DNA of 64,000 nt from Lentzea sp. NBRC 102530 (GTDB lineage Bacteria; Actinomycetota; Actinomycetes; Mycobacteriales; Pseudonocardiaceae): contig NZ_BSTF01000008.1 in assembly GCF_030269365.1 (NCBI RefSeq), positions 248,001 through 312,000 of the forward strand, given 5' to 3'. The notes beneath the pieces were generated by a model. That model searched no databases. It saw only the letters and a list, made by a program, of their open reading frames with translations, and had not been told where the DNA came from. Below, piece by piece: positions 48,448-57,084 of this stretch; position 1 is the first letter of the stretch; each line of letters starts with the position of its first letter. The position numbers and the translations under genes are program-made.

Positions 48448-51396
48448 GTGGCACCGAGCAGAAGCCGGGCGTTCCGAACGCTCGGCACGATGGGTGTTGC
48501 CTGCACAACAGCCATCGCAGTGATGTCGGTTCCGGAGTCGGCCCTCGCGGCGCCGGTCCGGTACGAAGCGGAGAACGCGACGATCTCGCAGGGCGTGGTG
48601 GAGTCGAACCACGCCGGGTTCTCCGGCGCCGGGTTCGTGAACGTCGACAACGTGGTGGGCTCGTCCGTCGAGTTCACGGTCAACGCCACGCGTGCGGGTT
48701 CGGCCCGGTTGGTGTTCCGCTACGCCAACGGCACCGCGGACAACCGGCCGGTCGACGTGTCGGTCAACGGCGCGGTGTCGGTCGACGAACGCGCGTTCCC
48801 CGGGACCGGTGCGTGGACGACGTGGGTGTCGGCGGAGAACACCGTGTCGCTGGCGGCCGGTTCGAACAAGATCAAGGTGACGTCGACCGGGGCCACGGGT
48901 GGCCCGAACCTCGACTACCTGGAGGTCGAGGAGCTGTCCTCGGCGCCCGCGCTGGAGCAGGAGTCCGAGGACGCGACGATCTCGCAGGGGGTCGTGGAGT
49001 CGAACTGGACCGGGTTCTCCGGGCGCGGGTTCGTCAACTACGACAACGTCATCGGGTCGTCGGTCGAGTACACGATCAACGCCGAGTCCGGTGGCGAGCA
49101 CGAGCTGACGTTCCGGTACGCCAACGGGACGACGGCCGACCGCCCGGTGTCGGTGACCGTGGACGGGGCTGCCGCGCAGACCGTGTCGTTCCCCGGGACC
49201 GGGGCCTGGACGACCTGGCAGACGCGGACGCTGCGGGTGGTGCTGCACGCCGGTGCGAACAAGATCAAGGCGACCGCGACGACCGCCAACGGTGGTCCCA
49301 ACGCGGACAAGCTCTCCGCCGTGCTGGTCGGGCCCCCGGACAACGAGGCACCCACGCCGCCGCGGAACCTGCAGTTCGTGTCGTCGACGCACAACTCCGT
49401 GACGTTGAAGTGGGAAGCGGCCACGGACAACGTCGGGGTCACCGGCTACGACATCTACCAGCACGGCCAGCTCGTCACGAGCGTCGGGAACGTGCTGGAG
49501 GGCACCGCGACCGGGCTGCGTCCCGACGTGGAGTACGACTGGACCGTGTTCGCGAAGGACCGGGCGGGCAACGTCTCGCAGGCCTCGAACAACGTGCCCG
49601 GCCGCACCAAGCCGGCGCCCGTCGACAACCAGGCGCCCACGACCCCGGGCGGTCTGCGGTCGACCGGTGCCACGTCGACCAGCGTCTCGGTGGCTTGGAA
49701 CGGTTCCACGGACAACGTGGGCGTGACCGGCTACGAGATCCACTTCGACGGTGCTTTGAAGCAGAACGCCGATGGTTCGGCGTTGTCGGCGACCATCGCC
49801 GGTCTGGTGACCGGGCAGACGTACGCGGTGAAGGTGCGCGCGAAGGATGCCGCCGGCAACCTGTCCGGGTTCTCGAACGAGATCTCAGTACGTCCTACCG
49901 CTGGTGGCGGCACCGGCGTGCCGAACCCCGGTTCCGTCACGCAGATCGCGTCCGGCGTCGACGTGGCGTGGGGGCTCGCGTTCCTGCCCGACGGCTCGGC
50001 CCTGGTGACCGAGCGCGAGACGTTCAACGTGCTGCGCGTGACCGAGGGCGGCTCCAAGACCGTCATCGGCAAGGTGCCGGGCGCGATGGGCACCAACGGT
50101 GAGGGCGGCGCGCTCGGCATCGAGGTCTCGCCGAACTTCGCCTCCGACCGCTTCGTGTACGTCTACCACACCTACGCCGACGGAAACCGGCTGGTCAGGG
50201 CGGTGTTCGACGGGTCGTCGCTGTCCTCGTGGACGACGTTGCTGTCCGGCGTGCCGAAGAACCGGTACCACAACGGCGGGCGCCTGCGGTTCAGCCCGGA
50301 CGGCCGGTACCTGTTCATCTCGACCGGTGACGCGCAGAACGGCAACAACGCGCAGAACCTCAACACCAACGCCGGCAAGATCCTGCGCATCAACCCGGAC
50401 GGCTCCATCCCGTCCGACAACCCGTTCCCGGGCAAGGCGATCTGGTCGTACGGCCACCGCAACGTGCAGGGCCTCGACTTCGACTCGCAGGGCCGCCTGT
50501 GGGCGTCGGAGTTCGGCAACTCGCAGCAGGACGAGGTCAACCTGATCACCAAGGGCGGCAACTACGGCTGGGAACCGTGCGAGGGCACCATCGGCAACTG
50601 CGCCGGCACGATCCCGCCGAAGAAGACCTGGTCGACCTCGCAGGCCTCGCCGTCCGGCCTGACGATCATCAACGACCACGTCTTCGTGGCCACGACCGTC
50701 GGCCAGCGCATCTACCGGATGCGGATCGACGCCAACGGCAACCTGGTGGACCAGCAGATCTACTTCCAGGGCACCTACAACCGCCTGCGCACGGTCGAGG
50801 TGGACCGCGACGGCGACATCTGGCTGACCACGACCACGGACAAGGACGGATCGGCGGGCAACGACCGCATCCTGCACATCGACATCGTCTACGAAGGCGG
50901 CTCTGCTTTTACGCTTTCGTCCACAGCCTTTGCAGACGACGCGATGATCCCGGCTCGGCACACCTGCGCCGGGGACGGCGTTGCGGGCCAGGACCCGTCA
51001 CCGCCGTTCGCGTGGGGTGAGTCGTCGGGTGCCGCCGCCTACGCGATCGTGTTCGCCGACCGCGTGAACAACGGCAACAAGCTGCACTGGGCGATCTGGG
51101 ACATTCCCGGCAACGCCCGGTCGTTGCCGGAGAACCTCGGCTCCGGGTTCGCCGTTCCCGGTCAGGGCGCCGCGAAGCAGAAGGCGATGGAGTCGGGGGC
51201 CAATTCCCTCAAGTACTTCGGACCTTGCCCCGGCGGGTCGACCAACCCGTACACCTTCACGTTGTACGCGTTGAACACCGCGACGGTGCCGGGCATCACG
51301 TCCGGTTCGTCGATGGCGCAGATCGAGACGGCCATCAAGAACGCGTCAACCGCCAACACGGTGCTGCGCGGTCGTTCCAATGCGCGGAGGTCCTAG
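48448..51396 (+). CDS. secreted modular PQQ-type sugar dehydrogenase with two CBMs, two FnIII and a PEBP-like domain
   Basis: A 982-residue exported protein. A signal peptide ends at about residue 34 (SVPESALA). Two CBM6/35-like modules (RYEAENATISQGVV, about 35-160, and SEDATISQGVV, about 170-285) are followed by two fibronectin III modules (about 297-385 and 395-485). A six-bladed sorbosone/glucose dehydrogenase domain comes next (about 495-825; VDVAWGLAFLPDG, YHNGGRLRFSPDG, YGHRNVQGLDFD). It ends in a YbhB/PEBP-like domain (830-970; FADDAMIPARHTCAG, HWAIWDIPG). The start is GTG 48448 with GGGAGG eight bases upstream. It may oxidise polysaccharide-derived sugars. The PEBP domain is an odd addition. 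Confidence 0.85.
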   Translation: MAPSRSRAFRTLGTMGVACTTAIAVMSVPESALAAPVRYEAENATISQGVVESNHAGFSGAGFVNVDNVVGSSVEFTVNATRAGSARLVFRYANGTADNRPVDVSVNGAVSVDERAFPGTGAWTTWVSAENTVSLAAGSNKIKVTSTGATGGPNLDYLEVEELSSAPALEQESEDATISQGVVESNWTGFSGRGFVNYDNVIGSSVEYTINAESGGEHELTFRYANGTTADRPVSVTVDGAAAQTVSFPGTGAWTTWQTRTLRVVLHAGANKIKATATTANGGPNADKLSAVLVGPPDNEAPTPPRNLQFVSSTHNSVTLKWEAATDNVGVTGYDIYQHGQLVTSVGNVLEGTATGLRPDVEYDWTVFAKDRAGNVSQASNNVPGRTKPAPVDNQAPTTPGGLRSTGATSTSVSVAWNGSTDNVGVTGYEIHFDGALKQNADGSALSATIAGLVTGQTYAVKVRAKDAAGNLSGFSNEISVRPTAGGGTGVPNPGSVTQIASGVDVAWGLAFLPDGSALVTERETFNVLRVTEGGSKTVIGKVPGAMGTNGEGGALGIEVSPNFASDRFVYVYHTYADGNRLVRAVFDGSSLSSWTTLLSGVPKNRYHNGGRLRFSPDGRYLFISTGDAQNGNNAQNLNTNAGKILRINPDGSIPSDNPFPGKAIWSYGHRNVQGLDFDSQGRLWASEFGNSQQDEVNLITKGGNYGWEPCEGTIGNCAGTIPPKKTWSTSQASPSGLTIINDHVFVATTVGQRIYRMRIDANGNLVDQQIYFQGTYNRLRTVEVDRDGDIWLTTTTDKDGSAGNDRILHIDIVYEGGSAFTLSSTAFADDAMIPARHTCAGDGVAGQDPSPPFAWGESSGAAAYAIVFADRVNNGNKLHWAIWDIPGNARSLPENLGSGFAVPGQGAAKQKAMESGANSLKYFGPCPGGSTNPYTFTLYALNTATVPGITSGSSMAQIETAIKNASTANTVLRGRSNARRS

Positions 51397-52500
51397 CTAG
51401 GACAACGTCCACCCGATGCCGCCACCTGGCTCGTCCAGCCACACGCGGTGGCGGCCATCGGGTGTGACTGTGAGGCCGAGGCGGTCCCAGTCCGGCCTGC
51501 CGAGTTCGTCCCACGTCCGTTGTGCGGCTTCGAACTCGTCCCAGATCCGGACCGGGCCACCTTGGCGCACTTCACGTTCACCCTCGGCGTCCGGCTCCTG
51601 GCTGACCGCGGCCCACGATCCGTCAGCCGTGCTGAACATGGCGGCGTTCCCCCGATGTCCGAACGCCACCTCGCCCGGCATGGTCGCCTGGGTCAGGAAC
51701 CACGGAACGAGGGAAGCCCAGGGAAGCGGCTCCAGCCGCGTGACGGATCTGACCCCCTCGACCGGATCGATCGTGGTGACGTTCCCCGGCGGGCCGTCGG
51801 TGTCCCGGATCGCCATGAATCCCGCCCACCGGTGGAGGAACCGGCCTTCGAGCCGATCGGCGTGCCGCGTGAGCAGCACCAGGTTTCCGGCGTGCACACT
51901 CGGTTTGAGGTCCACCAGGACGAGGCCGTTCTCGCGGACCTGCTCGGCCCACGCCCACGGGACCTCGGGCACCGAGCACGTCGCGATGATCCGATCGAAC
52001 GGAGCGTGCCGCGCCCAGCCTTCCGCGCCGTGAGCAGCCGCGAGAGCAGGAGTGAGGCCCAGACCGGCCAGCCGTTCGCGAGCGGCGTCAATGAGCGTGG
52101 CGCCGATGTCGACGGAGAAAACCTGCTCTGATCCGAGCCTGTGAGCGAGGAGCGCGGCGTTGTAGCCGGTTCCGGTGCCGATCTCCAGCACCCGTTGGCC
52201 GTCGGCCAGGTCGAGGGCGTCGAGCATTCGCACCATCAGCCCCGGCTTGGTCGAAGAGGAGACGGTGACGCGATGGCCCTCCGGCGTGGTGGCGAGTTCG
52301 GTGATCAGCGGGCGGTCGCGATAGACAGCGTCCATCCAGCCCTCGTCGTGGGACGTCGTCTCGTCCCACGTCCCGTCCGGGCGCTGGACGTGAAACGCGG
52401 GCACGAAGACGTGCCTGGGCACCGCTTCCAGTTCGGTTCGCCAGTTGTCGTTCCCGACCTCGTCGGCCAGTTCCCGGGCGAACTCGCGCCACGTTTTCAC
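51397..52500 (-). CDS. graspetide-associated protein-L-isoaspartate methyltransferase homologue (PIMT)
   Basis: A 367-residue SAM methyltransferase of the PIMT/PCMT family. The SAM motif is VLEIGTGTGYNAALLAHRLG (about residue 100) and the PIMT loop is VTVSSSTKPGLMVRML. It is about 150 residues longer than housekeeping PIMT, as expected for those in imiditide clusters. There it methylates an Asp in the ester-crosslinked precursor, which collapses to an aspartimide. GTG 52500 overlaps the ATP-grasp stop (GTGA). A housekeeping repair role is unlikely in this context. Confidence 0.88.
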   Translation of the reverse strand: MKTWREFARELADEVGNDNWRTELEAVPRHVFVPAFHVQRPDGTWDETTSHDEGWMDAVYRDRPLITELATTPEGHRVTVSSSTKPGLMVRMLDALDLADGQRVLEIGTGTGYNAALLAHRLGSEQVFSVDIGATLIDAARERLAGLGLTPALAAAHGAEGWARHAPFDRIIATCSVPEVPWAWAEQVRENGLVLVDLKPSVHAGNLVLLTRHADRLEGRFLHRWAGFMAIRDTDGPPGNVTTIDPVEGVRSVTRLEPLPWASLVPWFLTQATMPGEVAFGHRGNAAMFSTADGSWAAVSQEPDAEGEREVRQGGPVRIWDEFEAAQRTWDELGRPDWDRLGLTVTPDGRHRVWLDEPGGGIGWTLS

Positions 52501-53444
52501 CCGGCCTCCAGCAGATCGGCGAGAGCCGCACTGATCGGAGCCTCGATCTCGTCCTCGATCCATCCGTACTGGCCACCGGCATTGCACTCGAGGAACACCC
52601 AAACACCGTCCGGCCGGATCACGAAGTCGAACGCCCCGTAGACGAGACCCAGTTCAGCACAGTATCCGCGCACACCGCGTGCCACGGACGCCGGAGGTTC
52701 GATGCGCTCGTAGCGCAGGGCGCTGTAGTCGTTGCGCCAGTCGACACGGGTTTCTGCGGTCGTCGCGTGGATCCCGGCGGAGAACAGGCGGTCACCGACC
52801 ACGATCACCCTCGCCTCACAGGACTTGGGGACCCAACGCTGGAACTGGTGGGCGCTCGTCTCGATCCCGCGCAGGTCGGCGAGGTCCTGCGCGTCGACGA
52901 GATGCGTGAAGGTGACCTTCCGGACGCCCTCCTCCCTGATCGAAGGTGAGCCGAACGCCTTGGTGACCGTGTCGCCGGGCGTCGCGAACGTCTGCACGGC
53001 GACCGGGTCGTTCGTCACGAGCGTGTCAGGCACTTCGAGACCGTTTCCGGTGGCAGTGATCAGTTGGACGGGCTTGTAGGAGGCGTCGGCATTGCGCGCG
53101 GGGTGGTTCACCCAGAGCAGAGGCAGTGAGGTCAGGACACCGCCGATCCCGAGTTTGGACTCGGTCATGGCCCAATGCCGCTCCGTCGAGGACAGCGACG
53201 CGGGGAAGGAGAACGCACCCGGACTCCGATACCAAATCGACCGCAGGTCTTCCAGGGCGACGCTCGTTTCCCCTGCTGTCAGCGATCCGGTCCAGCGACC
53301 TGAACGGAACTCCGCCGTGATGCCCGCTCGCTGCGGAAACCACGCCGTGTCGAATCGGACATGCGGCACGGCGCGTTCACACAGAATCCCGGTGACGCGG
53401 TCCGCCGTCGGGTCCGCGTCCGAGGCCAGGACGAGCACGGTCAT
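52497..53444 (-). CDS. ATP-grasp graspetide ligase (TgmB type)
   Basis: A 315-residue ATP-grasp enzyme of the RiPP ligase group. It would form omega-ester (or amide) links between Thr/Ser (or Lys) and Asp/Glu side chains of the precursor peptide. The ATP-binding region is at about residues 120-300, including KAFGSPSIREEGVRKVTF and the metal-binding EFLECNAGGQYGW-like strand VFLECNAGGQYGWIE. ATG 53444 overlaps the precursor stop (ATGA), so precursor and ligase are translated together. It has a paired PIMT downstream. Confidence 0.9.
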   Translation of the reverse strand: MTVLVLASDADPTADRVTGILCERAVPHVRFDTAWFPQRAGITAEFRSGRWTGSLTAGETSVALEDLRSIWYRSPGAFSFPASLSSTERHWAMTESKLGIGGVLTSLPLLWVNHPARNADASYKPVQLITATGNGLEVPDTLVTNDPVAVQTFATPGDTVTKAFGSPSIREEGVRKVTFTHLVDAQDLADLRGIETSAHQFQRWVPKSCEARVIVVGDRLFSAGIHATTAETRVDWRNDYSALRYERIEPPASVARGVRGYCAELGLVYGAFDFVIRPDGVWVFLECNAGGQYGWIEDEIEAPISAALADLLEAG

Positions 53445-53668
53445 CAGTCGTTGATCCAGTCCTCTGAACTGGGCGGGTCCTCACCGTCGACGCTCGACGT
53501 GGTCAGCGCGGTGGGTTCACCGCGGACAACGGCAGGACGGGCGGGACGCGCCCTGCGCAGTCCCCAGGGCCGGGTTTCCGCGCCCGAAGGCATGTCCTCG
53601 GTGTTGCCTCGGCTGATGGTGCCGACCAGGGCGAACTGCCCGCTGATCGGTGCGAGCGGGTCTGTCAT
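53444..53668 (-). CDS. graspetide (imiditide-type) precursor peptide
   Basis: A 74-residue precursor. The leader holds the ATP-grasp recognition motif RPWGLRRARP (about residues 33-42; the usual form is PFxLRxx). The core at the C-terminus (about 52-74) is rich in Thr/Ser donors (TALTTSS, PPSSED) and Asp/Glu acceptors (VDGED, EDWIND). The DG in VDGE is a good aspartimide site for the PIMT. ATG 53668 is the start; GTG-type starts further upstream in the frame are unlikely. Its TGA overlaps the ligase start. The mature structure cannot be read from sequence alone. Confidence 0.85.
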   Translation of the reverse strand: MTDPLAPISGQFALVGTISRGNTEDMPSGAETRPWGLRRARPARPAVVRGEPTALTTSSVDGEDPPSSEDWIND

Positions 53669-53868
53669 CTCAGGCCCCCGATGGTGATGGTGCGTGTTCG
53701 TTCGCTCACGGTACGGGTTCGAACGTTTCCAAGGAACTCCGTGGAATTCGCCTGCAAGCACGCGTGCACACGGGCACTTCACTTGTTTCGTAAGGATTTG
53801 AGGGCTGCGAGTGTCAGACCCCGCGTGTAGCGTCGAACGGGCCAGACGATCACGGGGAGTGTGGCAGC

Positions 53869-55068
53869 GTGACTGCGTTGCGTGACCAACCGGCGCCGGC
53901 GAGGTTCGCCGACCGCGCCGAGGCCGAGGCTTATGTGGCCTCGGTCTGTTTCAAGCACGGGCCTCCGAGGCTCTTCGGCGTGGAGCTGGAATGGACCGTC
54001 CACCACGCCGAAGACCCTGCTCAGGTCCTCGATCGGCACCGGCTCGCCACCGCGCTCGGCGAGCACGCACCACCCACGCTAGTGCCCGACAGCCCCCAGC
54101 GGCCGCTTCCCAGCGGCACCCCGCTGACCGTCGAACCGGGCGGGCAGGTCGAGATCTCCACTCCTCCCTGCACCAGCCTCCCGGACCTCTTCCGGACGGT
54201 CTCCCAGGACATCGCACACCTCACCGAGATGCTCTCGGCGCACGGTCTCGTGCTCGGAGACAAAGGCGCTGACCTGCACAGACATCCGACGCGAATGCTG
54301 CAGGTGCCGCGGTACGCCGCGATGGAGCACGCGTTCGGCGCGCTCGGGCTCGACGGCATCTCGATGATGTGCAACACCGCCGGCTTGCAGGTCTGCCTCG
54401 ACTTCGGCGAGGCCAAGCACCTGCAGGACCGGTGGGCGGCCGTGCACCGGCTCGGGCCGGTGATGATCGCGTTGTTCGCGAACTCGCCGAGCATCGGCGG
54501 GATGCACGAGGGCTGGGCCTCGGCCCGGATGAGAGCTCTGTACGGCTGTGATCCCGTGCGCACCAGACCTGCGGCTGTGTGCGCCGATCCGGCCCAGGCG
54601 TACGCGCGCCGAGTCCTCGACACGCCCGTGATCGTCGTGCGCGGGCCGGGTCCCAACTGGATTCCGGATCGCCGGTTCACGTTCGCGGACTGGCTGAACG
54701 GGGCGCACGACCGCGCCCCCACCAGCGACGACCTCGACTACCACATGTCGTTGATGTTCCCGCCGGTTCGCCCGCGCGGGTACATGGAGATCAGGTACCT
54801 CGACACGCCCGCGCCTGGCGGGTGGGTCGCGCCGAGCGCGCTGCTCGTCGCGCTGTTCAGTGATCCGTCCGTTGTGGACGGTGTGCTGGCGGCGACGGAT
54901 CGGGCCGCCGGGCGGTGGCTCGTGGCCGCACGGCACGGGATGGCGGACGAACGCATCGCGCGTGCCGCGAAGGACGTCGTGGCGCTGGGCATCGAAGCTC
55001 TGCCGCGCACTGGACTCTCCAACGATCAGATCAGCACCATCAGCCGGGAGCTTGAGGGGAAGCTGTGA
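53869..55068 (+). CDS. egtA: glutamate-cysteine ligase of ergothioneine biosynthesis
   Basis: A 399-residue member of the GCS2-type family. It makes gamma-glutamylcysteine for ergothioneine. The family core appears in FGVELEWTVHHA, VEPGGQVEIST and YMEIRYLDTP. GTG 53869 is the start. Its GTG-overlap with egtB (55065-55068) shows coupling. It is divergent from the graspetide precursor across about 200 bases that must hold both promoters. Confidence 0.92.
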   Translation: MTALRDQPAPARFADRAEAEAYVASVCFKHGPPRLFGVELEWTVHHAEDPAQVLDRHRLATALGEHAPPTLVPDSPQRPLPSGTPLTVEPGGQVEISTPPCTSLPDLFRTVSQDIAHLTEMLSAHGLVLGDKGADLHRHPTRMLQVPRYAAMEHAFGALGLDGISMMCNTAGLQVCLDFGEAKHLQDRWAAVHRLGPVMIALFANSPSIGGMHEGWASARMRALYGCDPVRTRPAAVCADPAQAYARRVLDTPVIVVRGPGPNWIPDRRFTFADWLNGAHDRAPTSDDLDYHMSLMFPPVRPRGYMEIRYLDTPAPGGWVAPSALLVALFSDPSVVDGVLAATDRAAGRWLVAARHGMADERIARAAKDVVALGIEALPRTGLSNDQISTISRELEGKL

Positions 55069-56354
55069 CCGAAGAACTCCGCGAGCACGTGGCAGGCGAA
55101 CTGTTGCGCTCGCGCGCGCGTTCCATCGCCCTGACCGACGCCGTCGACGAGCACGACCTCGTGCGGCAGCACTCGAAGCTGATGTCGCCGCTGGTCTGGG
55201 ACCTGGCGCACATCGGCAACCAGGAAGAGCTGTGGCTCGTTCGCGACGTCGGCGGACGCGAACCGGTGCGCAGCGACATCGACGAGTACTACGACGCGTT
55301 CAAGTTCAGTCGCTCCGTGCGGCCCGAACTGCCGTTGCTGAACCCGCGCGAGGCCCGGCAGTACGTCGGGGACGTGCGCGGCAAGGTGTTCGACGTGCTG
55401 GAGAAGGTGCCGTTGCAGGGGCGCCGGCTCGTCGAGAACGGGTTCGCGTTCGGCATGATCGTGCAGCACGAGCAGCAGCACGACGAGACGATGCTCGCGA
55501 CCCACCAGCTGCGCAAGGGCGACCCGGTGCTGCACGCGCCGATGCCGCCCGCCGGAAGTCTGGTGCCCACGACGGAGGTGTTCATCCCCGGCGGGCCGTT
55601 CGAGATGGGCACTTCGGACGAACCGTGGGCTTTGGACAACGAACGGCCGGCGCACGCCGTGCACGTCGACTCGTTCTTCATCGACACGACCCCGGTGACG
55701 AACGGCGAGTACGCCCAGTTCATCCTCGCCGGCGGGTACGACGACCGTCGACTGTGGACGGACGAGGGCTGGCAGCACCGCCTGGACGCGAAACTGCAGG
55801 CGCCGAGGTTCTGGCAGCGCGAGGAGAACTCCTTCGTGCGCACGGCGTTCGGCGTGACCGAGCCGATCGTGCCGGACGAACCCGTGGTGCACGTGTGCTT
55901 CCACGAGGCGCAGGCCTACGCGACGTGGGCGGGCAAGCGGCTGCCGACCGAGGCCGAGTGGGAGAAGGCCGCCCGGTTCGACACGGCCGCGGGCAAGACC
56001 CGCCGTTACCCCTGGGGTGACGAGGAACCGACCGAGGAACACGCGAACCTGGGGCAGCGGCACCTGCGCCCGGCTCCCGTCGGCGCGTACCCGGCCGGTG
56101 CGTCGCCCGCGGGCGTGCACCAGCTGATCGGTGACGTCTGGGAGTGGACGTCGAGCGACTTCGGGCCGTACCCGGGCTTCGAGGTGTTCCCGTACGAGGA
56201 GTACTCGCAGGTGTTCTTCGGGCCGGACTACAAGGTGCTGCGCGGAGGTTCGTTCGGCACCGACAAGTCGGCGATCCGCTCGACGTTCCGCAACTGGGAC
56301 TACCCGATCAGAAGGCAGATCTTCGCCGGCTTCCGCTGCGCCAGGGACGCCTAG
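55065..56354 (+). CDS. egtB: ergothioneine sulfoxide synthase (iron-dependent)
   Basis: A 429-residue non-heme iron enzyme. An N-terminal DinB-like part and a C-terminal FGE-sulfatase domain are present. The iron site is visible: His in WDLAHIGNQEE (residue 49) and HX3HXE in QHEQQHDETM (about 138-144). It joins gamma-glutamylcysteine to hercynine with oxygen. GTG 55065 overlaps the egtA stop. The C-terminal lectin-like signature YPWGDEEPT, VWEWTSSDFG and LRGGSFGT supports the assignment. Confidence 0.95.
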   Translation: MTEELREHVAGELLRSRARSIALTDAVDEHDLVRQHSKLMSPLVWDLAHIGNQEELWLVRDVGGREPVRSDIDEYYDAFKFSRSVRPELPLLNPREARQYVGDVRGKVFDVLEKVPLQGRRLVENGFAFGMIVQHEQQHDETMLATHQLRKGDPVLHAPMPPAGSLVPTTEVFIPGGPFEMGTSDEPWALDNERPAHAVHVDSFFIDTTPVTNGEYAQFILAGGYDDRRLWTDEGWQHRLDAKLQAPRFWQREENSFVRTAFGVTEPIVPDEPVVHVCFHEAQAYATWAGKRLPTEAEWEKAARFDTAAGKTRRYPWGDEEPTEEHANLGQRHLRPAPVGAYPAGASPAGVHQLIGDVWEWTSSDFGPYPGFEVFPYEEYSQVFFGPDYKVLRGGSFGTDKSAIRSTFRNWDYPIRRQIFAGFRCARDA

Positions 56355-56358
56355 GCCG

Positions 56359-57084
56359 ATGTGCCGCCATCTGGCTTACCTGGGCACCGCCGTGCCCGTC
56401 GGGGGCCCGCTCTTCGAGGCACCGCACTCGCTGGAGCACCAGTCCTACGCGCCGCGCGACATGCGGGCCGGGGGAACCGTGAACGTCGACGGCTACGGCG
56501 TCGGCTGGTTCCCCGGCCCGGTGCGGTACCGGCGCGCGGGGACGTTGTGGAGCGATCCGAACCTGCGTCAGCTGGCTTCGGTAAGTTCTGGCGCGTTCGT
56601 GGCGGCGGTGCGGTCGGCCACGGCCGGGATGCCGGTGAGCGACGCGGCCTGCGCGCCGTTCACCGACGGCACCTGGCTGTTCAGCCACAACGGCCGGGTC
56701 GACGGCTGGCCGCACACCGTGGCGGGGCTCGCTCGGACGCTCGACGTCACAGACCTGCTGACGATGGACGCGCCGACGGACTCCGCTCTGTTGTGGACGG
56801 TGCTGCGGCGCCGCCTGGAGACGGGGAAGGAACCGGCCCAGGCGCTTGTTGAACTCGTGCGGGAGGTGGCGGACGCGGCTCCGAAGTCGCGGCTGAACTT
56901 CCTGCTGACCAACGGAGAAGTGCTCGTGGGGACGACGTGGACACACGCCCTGTGGGTGCTGCAACGAGGTGAGGGCGTGACACTCGCGTCCGAACCGCTC
57001 GACGACGACCCGGGCTGGCGGGAGATCCCCGACCGGCACGTGGTCACCGCCGTTCCATCCACTGTGGAGGTTCGACCGATATGA
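56359..57084 (+). CDS. egtC: gamma-glutamyl hydrolase of ergothioneine biosynthesis
   Basis: A 241-residue class II (Ntn) amidohydrolase. The Cys nucleophile follows the initiator Met (MCRHLAYLG), and NGRVDGW and ADRHEGAT-like elements complete the site. It removes glutamate from the hercynylcysteine sulfoxide intermediate. ATG 56359 is 4 bases after egtB ends. Its stop overlaps egtD. Confidence 0.92.
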   Translation: MCRHLAYLGTAVPVGGPLFEAPHSLEHQSYAPRDMRAGGTVNVDGYGVGWFPGPVRYRRAGTLWSDPNLRQLASVSSGAFVAAVRSATAGMPVSDAACAPFTDGTWLFSHNGRVDGWPHTVAGLARTLDVTDLLTMDAPTDSALLWTVLRRRLETGKEPAQALVELVREVADAAPKSRLNFLLTNGEVLVGTTWTHALWVLQRGEGVTLASEPLDDDPGWREIPDRHVVTAVPSTVEVRPI

